Source: Saprospiraceae bacterium (lineage in GTDB: Bacteria; Bacteroidota; Bacteroidia; Chitinophagales; Saprospiraceae). From it: a stretch of 64,000 nucleotides of DNA. The stretch spans positions 124,001 to 188,000 of the forward strand of contig JABAQQ010000024.1 of the NCBI GenBank assembly GCA_019187225.1, read 5' to 3'. The notes beneath the pieces are model-generated. The model saw only the letters and a program-made list of their open reading frames with translations, was not told the DNA's origin and ran no database searches. This document shows, one piece after another, positions 51,977-59,679 of this stretch (positions within the stretch are counted from its first letter, which is position 1; each line of letters starts with the position of its first letter). A program made the translations under genes and the position numbers.

Positions 51977-53950
51977 TCACCTTTGCGCATCCGCCCGCGC
52001 TTTCATCTCTGCTGCTTTGGCCGCGTTGCCTGTAGCAGCATATATCTCGGCGGCATCGTCGAGCAGGCGAATGTCTTCGGTTTGGCGGTTGATGCCGTAT
52101 TGAATGAATTTTAGCGCCGTTTGGGCGTCTTTTTTCTTTTGCCAGAAAAATTCGTAGCCCGCGCGGTGGCAGAACGCCACGTATTTGTCGGCGTTGGAAC
52201 CGTCCAGATAGGTCATATACTTGTCGAGGAAGTCGCGGAAATTGGTATTGTAAGGGATCTTTTCCAGGATATATTCGAACTCGTGGAAGAGTTTGTCCAA
52301 CTGGTGGTCCTGTTCGAAACGGGCGGCAGCGACCGCCGATTTCATCACCAGGGCTGCGCCGTAGTTGGGGTTGATCTCGAGCGACTGTTTGATATGGTAT
52401 TCCATCGTATCTATGAGCGCCACTTTTTTCGCCGGATCTTTTGTTTTTTGGTACTCATCCTTGTACAGGGAAGTGACGTAAAAACAGTGCGAACGCGCAC
52501 TGTTATAGGAAACCTTGATGGCGGCCTCGTTGAGCGAGTTGGCGTTTTTCCAGTCAGGCACGCGGGTGACGGTGCGCCAACCGAAAAAGGCTGCCACGGC
52601 CACCATCAGTCCGGCAGCCAGAATGCCGGGCCGGTCGGGCTCTCCCCGGAACCATTCGGGCAATCTACGGGTCAGGAACCATCCGGCCAGGATACAAAAT
52701 GCCACCGAAGGCATGTAGGCAAATCGCTCGTTCATAAAAGCGCCGACGGTGACGAACAGGTTGGACACGATGCTCAGCGTCAGGAGCCAGAATACGATGG
52801 AATAGGCCGGTGTGCTGCGTTTGCGCACATTCAACAATGCCCACACGCCCATGCCGAGGTATAAAGCCAGAGACACCAGCGCCCGCCAGTCGGTCCAGCC
52901 CACTTTCGGCACGTGGTAAGGGTAGTAGTCATGCGTGAGCGGGTGCGGATAGAAAAGCAGTTTCACGTACCAACCGAGTGTGAGGAAGATCGTCGCCAGT
53001 TTTTCTCCACCGGTCATGCCGAGGAAAGGATTGTTCATCAGGTCGGTCGTGGCTTTGCCGTGGTCGAGCATGAAACCCAGCGCCTTGTAGCGCACGATGA
53101 TGAACAAAAACGTGGCCGCCAACAAGGGTAGCGAGGCTTTAATAACCCGACCTGCCGGTTGTTTGGTGAAAAACCAGACGGTGAACGGGATCACCGCCAC
53201 GAAAGTCAGCGCGTTTTCTTTGGACAACATGCCCAAAAACAGGAACATGCCCGAGAGCCAGAGCCAAAGCGAACGATTGGTGTCGAAATATTTCAAAGTC
53301 GCATACAGCGCGGTGAGGCTGCCGAGCAGGGCAAGTATTTCGTCGCGGCCTTTGATGTTGGCCACTGCCTCCGAGTGCAGCGGATGCAGGACGAAGATCA
53401 CCGAAGCGAGAAAGGGCAGGCTGAAATACCACCACCCGCCTTCCTTCAGCGGGAACAAGCCCAGCAGGATGCGATACAACAAAATGCCCGTCAGCCCGTA
53501 CAACAGGATGTTGATAAAGTGGCTGATGTGCGGCAAGTCGGCGTTTCCTTTTCCAAAAATGCCGATCTCCATCGCGAAGGTCGCCAGCGACAAAGGCCGG
53601 TAGCGCCCGCCTTCCAGCAGGAAAAGTTGTTCTTTTCTCTGGAAATAGCCCATGAAACTGTCCGCTCCGAAAATCTCCCGCAGCCCGGCAAAACCTTTCA
53701 TCACGAAGGCATTCTTGTGGATCACCATCTCGTCGTCGAGCACGTAGCCGAAACCGATGGATACGGCATAGAGAGCGAAAGCCAGCGCCAGGAGCAGCAA
53801 TGCGGGCAGCCAATGCTGCCGCCAGAAACCGGGCAGAAAGGTATTGGTCCGCTGCGGCGGTACAGCTTTGGGGCGTGCTTGCGCTACCGGTTTAGGCGCT
53901 GCCGTTTTGGCGGGGGCAGCTTTGGATTTGGATTTGTTTTTCGCAGACAT
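51977..53950 (-). CDS. TMTC-like protein O-mannosyltransferase (membrane GT-C plus TPR)
   Basis: The product has 657 residues from ATG 53950. A Lys/Ala/Pro-rich cytoplasmic tail (1-45) leads to about ten membrane helices with the GT-C acidic motif GYVLDDEMVIHKN, VIFVLHPLHSEAVANIKGRDE and the DUF1736 segment LTLGWYVKLLFYPHPLTHDYYPY. A C-terminal helical TPR-like domain of about 190 residues follows (YHIKQSLEINPNYGAALVMKSAVA; ALKFIQYGINRQTEDIRLLDDAAEIY). This is the architecture of eukaryotic TMTC O-mannosyltransferases and their bacterial relatives. It would transfer a sugar from a lipid donor to exported proteins. The acceptor is unknown. Confidence 0.82.
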   Translation of the reverse strand: MSAKNKSKSKAAPAKTAAPKPVAQARPKAVPPQRTNTFLPGFWRQHWLPALLLLALAFALYAVSIGFGYVLDDEMVIHKNAFVMKGFAGLREIFGADSFMGYFQRKEQLFLLEGGRYRPLSLATFAMEIGIFGKGNADLPHISHFINILLYGLTGILLYRILLGLFPLKEGGWWYFSLPFLASVIFVLHPLHSEAVANIKGRDEILALLGSLTALYATLKYFDTNRSLWLWLSGMFLFLGMLSKENALTFVAVIPFTVWFFTKQPAGRVIKASLPLLAATFLFIIVRYKALGFMLDHGKATTDLMNNPFLGMTGGEKLATIFLTLGWYVKLLFYPHPLTHDYYPYHVPKVGWTDWRALVSLALYLGMGVWALLNVRKRSTPAYSIVFWLLTLSIVSNLFVTVGAFMNERFAYMPSVAFCILAGWFLTRRLPEWFRGEPDRPGILAAGLMVAVAAFFGWRTVTRVPDWKNANSLNEAAIKVSYNSARSHCFYVTSLYKDEYQKTKDPAKKVALIDTMEYHIKQSLEINPNYGAALVMKSAVAAARFEQDHQLDKLFHEFEYILEKIPYNTNFRDFLDKYMTYLDGSNADKYVAFCHRAGYEFFWQKKKDAQTALKFIQYGINRQTEDIRLLDDAAEIYAATGNAAKAAEMKARADAQR

Positions 53951-54162
53951 GTGTGAAAGACGCGATGGTATTAAAGGCGTGAGCGCCATGAGCAATATTT
54001 GCGGCGCAAATATCGCGCTTTGTGCGGGAGCGCAAAAGGTGGAATTCAGATAGGTGGGATTTTAAAAAGATCGGAAGGGGTGGACGGAGCGAAATCACTT
54101 CGCGCCGGCATTTTTTGCGAATTTCCTTGTTTTATCTTACTTTCGCCAAGCAATATTCGCCT

Positions 54163-54714
54163 ATGCCTTCCTCGAAACAAGAACTGAAAGCACTGCTTAC
54201 CCAGGGAAAACTCGAAACCGCCCTCGCAACGCTCGTCGGGCTAACGGAGCACACGGACGACGCCGAACTGCGCCAGCGCGTTTTGACCCTCTCCGGGCAA
54301 TTTGCTCAACTGAAAAAACAGCACCTGACCGGCCTGCTTGACGACAAAGACTATCGCCTGCAATGGAACCGCATCGCTGCGGCGGTGGCGGATATCGCTG
54401 ATACTGAGGCGGTGACTGCCAGTCACCGCCTCAGTACGAACTTGCGCTGGAAAAAATGGGCGCTCATCCTCGGCATTTTAGCCGCTATCGCTGGCATCAC
54501 AGGCTACAATGTTTTTTTTGAAAAAGCGGAGCCAACGCCTGTCATATTGCCTGCTGCTGAACAGCCTGAAAAAGACACGATAGTTATCGTCCTGCCGCCG
54601 CCGGGCAAGTCGGTTGGCAAAAACAACGTCAACATCACCGTGAAGGACAAAGCCAAAGTCGGCAACATCATCACCGGCGATTCCAACAGCATTGATATCA
54701 AGCAGGATTTTTGA
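54163..54714 (+). CDS. Effector-associated-domain-like membrane protein with C-terminal G-x-N motif
   Basis: The product has 183 residues from ATG 54163. Residues 1-80 form a small helical domain resembling the effector-associated domains of bacterial conflict systems (ELKALLTQGKLETALATLVG; LRQRVLTLSGQFAQLKKQHL; DYRLQWNRIAAAVADIAD). A membrane helix (about 103-125) follows, then a short Pro-rich spacer and a C-terminal motif (NNVNITVKDKAKVGNI, then ITGDSNSIDIKQ). The same motif lies at the N-terminus of the mature TPR protein encoded next, which suggests they meet. The domain name is a pattern-based call, not searched. Confidence 0.6.
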   Translation: MPSSKQELKALLTQGKLETALATLVGLTEHTDDAELRQRVLTLSGQFAQLKKQHLTGLLDDKDYRLQWNRIAAAVADIADTEAVTASHRLSTNLRWKKWALILGILAAIAGITGYNVFFEKAEPTPVILPAAEQPEKDTIVIVLPPPGKSVGKNNVNITVKDKAKVGNIITGDSNSIDIKQDF

Positions 54715-54806
54715 GGTGTCATCTCGACGCAGGAGGGGTGGCATCTCAGAAATCGTTCGCTCCTTCGTGCGGAGATGTCGCCTCTCCTGCGTCGAGATGA
54801 CACCTC
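54713..54806. repeat. 23-bp-arm palindromic element between the island genes
   Basis: Left arm 54713-54735 (from GAGGTGTCATCTCGACG) and right arm 54784-54806 are perfect reverse complements over 23 bases, with a further inner pairing (GCATCTC...GAGATGTC). The left arm begins at the last two bases of the TGA stop codon of the upstream gene. Similar GTCATYTCGACG palindromes are common between genes in Bacteroidota genomes. Confidence 0.8.
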
Positions 54807-54832
54807 CTTTCACAAAAACCAACCTTACAACC

Positions 54833-57238
54833 ATGAAAAAAACAATCTTTCTTTTACACGCCGTAGCCTTTTCACTCGCCGAAGTCTTGACGCAGTTGAG
54901 GGCGAAGGCGGGTCTCGCGCTCCTCTTTTTTGTCGTCCCGACTCAGGAGGGGACTGCTCAGCAGCCCGCCAACGTCACCGTACAAGACGACGCCAAAGTC
55001 GGCGTCATCGTCACCGGCACGGGCAACACCATCAACACCACGCAGATTTTCGGCAAATCGCCCGAGTACGCCGAACTCAAAAAACGCCTCGACGGTTTAG
55101 CCGCCTCAATAGCGAAAAAAGCCGACGCCTGCGAGCAGATGGCAAAAGACAGCCTGCCCGCCAAATACCGCGATGCCTGCCGCGCCGAACTCATCGCCCT
55201 GAATGCCGAACGCGACTCGGTGCAAAAAATCGAGACCCGCTTCCGGGAGGATGTGATCCGGTTGGCGGAGACATTTTCCACGATAAAACTCAACAGCGAG
55301 CGGCTGCGATTGGCCAAACAACTCTTCGACGAAGGAAAGATCCACGAGGCGGACAATGTGCTGAGCGCGAAGGAAATGCAACGGGAAGGCGACGCCTTGC
55401 TTGCCCGGAAAGAGCGCGCGCAACAAACATTGCAAGAGACCGACAGCCTGTTGCTTGTCAAGGCTGACGAGTACGCCATGAAAGCCCGACTGAAGGTTCT
55501 CGACTATGCCGACCCACTGCGCTATGATTCTGCACAGATATACTTCGAACAATCGCGGCGATATGCCGAGACGATAGAAAATTTGAAGGATTTTGCCAAT
55601 TTATTGTATTCCCAAAACCAGAGTCATCGAAGCATAGCGTATTTGGAGAAAGCCATGCAATTGGCTCATTCAGAAAACGATGAAGCATTGTTGGCCAGGG
55701 ACCTTGGTCATTGTTACTACACGAATCAAAAAATGGCGGAAGCCGAAAAGATGTATCTCCGCTCGCTGGAAATCAGAGAGCGATTAGCCGCGAGCAACCC
55801 CGCGCAGTTCGAGCCGGGTTTGGCGATGACGGCCATGAACCTGGGCATTTTTTACGAAGCCGTTCAAAAAATGGTGGAATCAGAAAAGATGTACCTCCGC
55901 TCGCTCGAAATATATGAACGATTGGCCAAGAGCAACCCCGCGCAGTTCGAGCCCGATTTAGCGAATACGGCCATGAACCTGGGCGTTTTTTACTACACGA
56001 ATCTTAAAATGGTGGAATCAGAAAAGATGTACCTCCGCTCGCTCGAAATATATGAGCGATTGGTCAAGAGCAACCCCGCGCAGTTCGAGCCCGATTTAGC
56101 GAATACGGCCATGAACCTGGGGCTGTATTACGCTACCGTTCAAAAAATGGCGGAATCAGAAAAGATGTACCTCCGCTCGCTCGAAATATATGAGCGATTG
56201 GCCAAGAGCAACCCCGCACAGTTCGAGCCGAACTTGGCGAGGACAGCCATGAACTTCGGCAATTTTTACAAAGCCGTTCAAAAAATGGCGGAATCAGAAA
56301 AGATGTACCTCCGCTCACTGGAAATCTATGAGCGATTGGCCGCGAGCAACCCTGCGCAATTCGAGCCCGATTTGGAAAAAGTGCTTGAATGCTTGGGTAT
56401 TTATTTCGCAGCAATTCATAAGAATGCTGATGCGGAAACAATGTATCTACGGGCATTTGAAATTTCAGAGCGATTGGCCGCGAACAACCCCGCGCAGTTC
56501 GAGCCCGATTTGGCGAGGACGGCCATGAACTTAGGACTGTATTACACTACCATCCAAAAAATGGCGGAATCAGAAAAGATGAACCTACGGTCGCTCGAAA
56601 TATATGAGCGATTGGCCAGAAGCAACCCCGCGCAGTTCGAGCCTTATTTGGCATTCGCCCTGAACAGTTTTGGCCATTTCCGGCAAGTGACCGGTCAATT
56701 CGATGAGGCAAAAAAAATGTACAGTCAGGCATTGGCATTGCGTCAAAAGGCTGTGACGAGCGGGCAAACGTATTTTTTCAATGAACTGGGTCTCGTATAT
56801 GAAAATATGGCAGCCCTGCGCGATTCTTTTGCGTCACGCGGTGACTGGGCTGACGTGGTTGCCATCCAGCAAGAGCGGGCTGCCTGTGTGGATTCCCTCA
56901 TCAGCGTTGAAACGTCGCTCACTAAAATCGCATCTCAGGACTATGGCGCGCTCTCCTGGTATCGTCTCTTCGCCCGCCAATATCCGGAAGCGCAAGCCGC
57001 CGCCGAGCGTGCGCTCTCTTTCGACCCTTCTCAAAACTGGATACGCACCAACCTCGGCCACTCTTACCTCCTGCGCGGCGATTGGGAAAAAGCGAAGCAG
57101 GCTTATGAGCAGTATATCGCCAACGAAAAAGACCAGGCCGTCGCCAAAACGACCCTGCTCCAAGACTGGAACGATCTCGAAAAAGCGGGCGTGACGCACC
57201 CGGATATGGAAAAGGCACGGAAGTGGTTGAAGGAGTGA
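54833..57238 (+). CDS. Exported TPR protein with N-terminal G-x-N motif and seven near-identical repeats
   Basis: The product has 801 residues from ATG 54833. An unusually long signal region (about 1-43, MKKTIFLLHAVAFSLAE...GTAQQ) is followed by the motif NVTVQDDAKVGVIVTGTGNT, which mirrors that of the preceding protein. A coiled helical region (about 70-270, GKSPEYAELKKRLDGLAASI; LNSERLRLAKQLFDEGKIHEADNVL) comes next, then kinesin-light-chain-like TPRs. Seven of these are 46-residue copies starting NPAQFEP. C-terminal TPRs end in WNDLEKAGVTHPDMEKARKWL. It is probably a periplasmic sensor or scaffold acting with the EAD-like membrane protein 119 bases upstream. No catalytic domain is seen. 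Confidence 0.75.
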   Translation: MKKTIFLLHAVAFSLAEVLTQLRAKAGLALLFFVVPTQEGTAQQPANVTVQDDAKVGVIVTGTGNTINTTQIFGKSPEYAELKKRLDGLAASIAKKADACEQMAKDSLPAKYRDACRAELIALNAERDSVQKIETRFREDVIRLAETFSTIKLNSERLRLAKQLFDEGKIHEADNVLSAKEMQREGDALLARKERAQQTLQETDSLLLVKADEYAMKARLKVLDYADPLRYDSAQIYFEQSRRYAETIENLKDFANLLYSQNQSHRSIAYLEKAMQLAHSENDEALLARDLGHCYYTNQKMAEAEKMYLRSLEIRERLAASNPAQFEPGLAMTAMNLGIFYEAVQKMVESEKMYLRSLEIYERLAKSNPAQFEPDLANTAMNLGVFYYTNLKMVESEKMYLRSLEIYERLVKSNPAQFEPDLANTAMNLGLYYATVQKMAESEKMYLRSLEIYERLAKSNPAQFEPNLARTAMNFGNFYKAVQKMAESEKMYLRSLEIYERLAASNPAQFEPDLEKVLECLGIYFAAIHKNADAETMYLRAFEISERLAANNPAQFEPDLARTAMNLGLYYTTIQKMAESEKMNLRSLEIYERLARSNPAQFEPYLAFALNSFGHFRQVTGQFDEAKKMYSQALALRQKAVTSGQTYFFNELGLVYENMAALRDSFASRGDWADVVAIQQERAACVDSLISVETSLTKIASQDYGALSWYRLFARQYPEAQAAAERALSFDPSQNWIRTNLGHSYLLRGDWEKAKQAYEQYIANEKDQAVAKTTLLQDWNDLEKAGVTHPDMEKARKWLKE
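55796..56761 (+). repeat. Seven 138-bp coding tandem repeats
   Basis: Units begin with AACCCCGCGCAGTTCGAGCC at 55796, 55934, 56072, 56210, 56348, 56486 and 56624, each exactly 138 bases (46 codons) apart. The central ones are almost identical at DNA level, which points to recent amplification by unequal crossing-over; outer ones are more diverged. Confidence 0.9.
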
Positions 57239-57464
57239 ATCAAAATGGGCGGGATGTCAAAAGGGTTAGGAAGGATACCCGCGCAGCGGAGAAAAACCCT
57301 TTCCAATTCTTGCTAAATCAAGCAAATCCTGATTCGGATTGTTGATTGAATAAATGGTCAAAAACAACAATTAAGGGGAAAAACAAATGGTCATCGTTGA
57401 ATATTACGGATGCGGATTTGCAAAGCCTGTTGGACGCAATAGATTTCGAATGATTTAGTTTCCT

Positions 57465-57578
57465 AACGAAGCCAAAGCCACACTCCTTAAAGACATGGAC
57501 GACCTCGAAGCCGCAGGCGCAATATCGAAGGAGCGCATGAGCAAGATGGAAAAAGCAAGGGCGTGGGTGAAGAAGTGA
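57465..57578 (+). pseudogene. C-terminal remnant of a second TPR protein
   Basis: One frame reads NEAKATLLKDMDDLEAAGAI, then SKERMSKMEKARAWVKK, stop. It parallels the end of the preceding gene (KTTLLQDWNDLEKAGVTHPDMEKARKWLKE). No start or upstream TPR region is present. The 226 bases before it hold a further short frame ending in SLNITDADLQSLLDAIDFE with no recognised match. This suggests decay of a tandem copy. Confidence 0.6.
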
Positions 57579-57649
57579 ATACGATAAATCAATGCTACTG
57601 TTTGACTCTCCTTGAAACTGCTTACTTTTGTGCAAAACTTATCATTGCC

Positions 57650-57865
57650 ATGACAAGGATTGCCGTCCCATTGGAAAATTCATTAAACGAGCGCCTGCTT
57701 ACACAGGCCGCCAAACTCAATCTGAAGCCGGAAGAATTGGCAGCAAAAGCCATTCGCAATATCCTCTTTTTGTTGGAAATGAAGGCGATGCAATCGGAGT
57801 TGAAGCCTTTGCTGGAAGCCAAGGGAATTAAAAACGAGGATGATTTGTACGCTGTCGTCTCATGA
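57650..57865 (+). CDS. Probable antitoxin of a PIN-type toxin-antitoxin pair
   Basis: The product has 71 residues from ATG 57650: a short N-terminal strand (MTRIAVPLENSL), then helices (LLTQAAKLNLKPEELAAKAIRNIL) and an acidic-basic tail. Size, an AbrB/RHH-like N-terminus and a 4-base overlap (ATGA) with a PIN-domain gene mark it as the antitoxin. Such antitoxins block the toxin and repress their own operon. Confidence 0.68.
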   Translation: MTRIAVPLENSLNERLLTQAAKLNLKPEELAAKAIRNILFLLEMKAMQSELKPLLEAKGIKNEDDLYAVVS

Positions 57866-58253
57866 AGGTTGTAGTGGATACGAATGTGTTGATTTCCGCT
57901 TTCGTATTCGGCGGTAATGCGGAACGAGTGTTGGAGAAGACGCTTGCAATCGGCGAAGTGGTTTGTTCTGCCTTTATTATCAATGAATTAACAAGGGTTT
58001 TGACAGAAAAATTTGATGTTCCTGCCGAAAAGGTTATCGCATTTTGGGCACACTGAAACACGTCGCCATAATAGTCGAACCCAATACTCCCCTGCCGAAT
58101 ATCTGTCGTGATCCGGATGACAACAATATCCTTCAACTGGCAGAAACTGCTAATGCCAATTTTATCGTTACCGGTGACAAAGATTTGCTCACGTTGGCAG
58201 TTTTCGGTAGTACAAAAATTGTCTCGCCCGCTGTATTTATGCAAACGGAGTGA
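57862..58253 (+). pseudogene. PIN-domain toxin with a one-base frameshift
   Basis: Frame 1 gives VVVDTNVLISAFVFGGNAER and ELTRVLTEKFDVPAEKVIAF, then stops at WAH. Frame 3 continues from the same place with LKHVAIIVEPNTPL, then CRDPDDNNILQLAETANANF, and IVTGDKDLL. Together they make a complete PIN_3 ribonuclease with the acidic residues (Asp in VVVDTN, Glu in NELTRV, Asp pair in RDPDDN, Asp in TGDKD). Adding one T to the TTTT run at 58042-58045 restores the frame. A functional antitoxin without an active toxin, or a base-calling error, are the two readings. Confidence 0.8.
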
Positions 58254-58292
58254 TCGCTTCCCAGGTTTAAATCATATCAAGGCAATCCCGAT

Positions 58293-59252
58293 TCACACCC
58301 TTTCCCCCAAATGATACTGCACCGCCAGATGATGCAGCATATCCTTCGTCATGGCGTCGAGGTCGAACTCGGGTTTCCAGCCCCAGTCGTGGCGGGCAGC
58401 GGAGTCGTCTATCGAAGCAGGCCAGGAGTCGGCGATGGCCTGGCGGAAATCGGGTTTGTAGGTGATTTTAAAGTTGGACATCAGTTTGCGGATGCTCGCC
58501 GCCACTTCTGCCGGGGTGAAACTCATGCCTGCGAGGTTGTAGCTCGTGCGCACCGAGAGGCGGTTGGCAGGGGCTTCCATCAGTTCGAGCGTGGCGCGGA
58601 TGGCATCGGGCATATAGAGCATGGGCAGGCTGGTGTCCTGGCTCAGAAAACACTCGTAGGGCTTGGCCTGGATGGCGTAGTGGTAGATGTCCACCGCGTA
58701 GTCGGTCGTGCCGCCGCCGGGCATGCTCTGGTAGCCGATGATGCCGGGGTAACGAATCGAGCGCACGTCTACGCCGTAGCGGCGGTAGTAGTAGTTCGCC
58801 CAGTTTTCGCCCGCCACTTTGCTGATACCGTAGACAGTTTCGGGGATCAAAACTTCGTATTGCGGCGTATTGGCGTGGGCGGCTTCACGGCCGAACACGG
58901 CGATGGACGACGGAAAATAGACTTTGGCGAGATTGCGCTGGCGGCTGATCTCCAGCACGTTGAACAAGCTGCGCATGTTGATGTCCCAGGCCTTCATCGG
59001 GTCTTTTTCACCGGTGGCGCTCAGGATGGCGGCGAGGTGGTATATCTGGTTGATCTTCCATTTTTTCACCACTTCTTCTAAAGCAAGCGGGTCCAGGGCA
59101 TTGAGTATCTCGACGGGACCTTCCTGCGGCCCAAGGTCGCGCAGGTCGGTAGCGACAACATTATCGGGTTGATAAACCTCGCGCAGGGCGTCGGTCAGGA
59201 CGGAGCCGATCTGGCCGCCGGCGCCGATGATGAGGATGCGGTCTTGTTTCAT
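58293..59252 (-). CDS. SDR-type L-threonine 3-dehydrogenase
   Basis: The 319-residue extended SDR has IIGAGGQIG at the start, catalytic SSIAVFGREAA and YGISK, and the C-terminal signature SMPGGGTTDYAVDIYHYAI, LPMLYMPDAIRAT and LMEAP. These match the GDP-mannose-epimerase-like threonine dehydrogenases of Bacteroidota rather than sugar epimerases. It oxidises L-threonine to 2-amino-3-ketobutyrate with NAD+. No kbl gene is adjacent. Confidence 0.92.
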   Translation of the reverse strand: MKQDRILIIGAGGQIGSVLTDALREVYQPDNVVATDLRDLGPQEGPVEILNALDPLALEEVVKKWKINQIYHLAAILSATGEKDPMKAWDINMRSLFNVLEISRQRNLAKVYFPSSIAVFGREAAHANTPQYEVLIPETVYGISKVAGENWANYYYRRYGVDVRSIRYPGIIGYQSMPGGGTTDYAVDIYHYAIQAKPYECFLSQDTSLPMLYMPDAIRATLELMEAPANRLSVRTSYNLAGMSFTPAEVAASIRKLMSNFKITYKPDFRQAIADSWPASIDDSAARHDWGWKPEFDLDAMTKDMLHHLAVQYHLGERV

Positions 59253-59379
59253 TATTAAACTTGGTTAGGTACAGCATGAATAGTAAGAGCGTTTCGGCAA
59301 TCATTGTACATTGGAAATTGATTATTGTACATTGAAAATTAATTAAATTTATATTTTTAAAATTTACAATTATAAAATG

Positions 59380-59435
59380 TCCAATGTCCAATGTCCAATG
59401 TCCAATGTCCAATGTCCAATGTCCAATGTCCAATG
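59380..59435. repeat. Perfect TCCAATG heptamer array, eight copies
   Basis: Eight identical TCCAATG units, 56 bases without a mismatch, sit about 130 bases upstream of the threonine dehydrogenase start and 245 bases before porU. It is the same unit as at 20.4 kb. The flanks (59290-59379) are AT-rich with a twofold ATTGTACATTG repeat. No gene is seen in the 427-base gap. Confidence 0.9.
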
Positions 59436-59679
59436 AGCCGCCCATAAGAAGCTGACCGGCGAAAGTAGAGCGAAACCCCCATCTGCCGGTTTCAGTCAAA
59501 CCGTTTTTTTTCATGGTTTGCCAAAATCCACTTTGTCCGATAATTGTTTCCTTCAAAAACGCCCTGCCGGGCAACCTGCATTCCCCCTCCTGCGCCAAAC
59601 TGCTCGAATCTCAGACCGGCCTGGAATACAAAATGCTGTTTTTTCCGGCCATATCCTTCAAATCGTGTTCATCCGGCTT

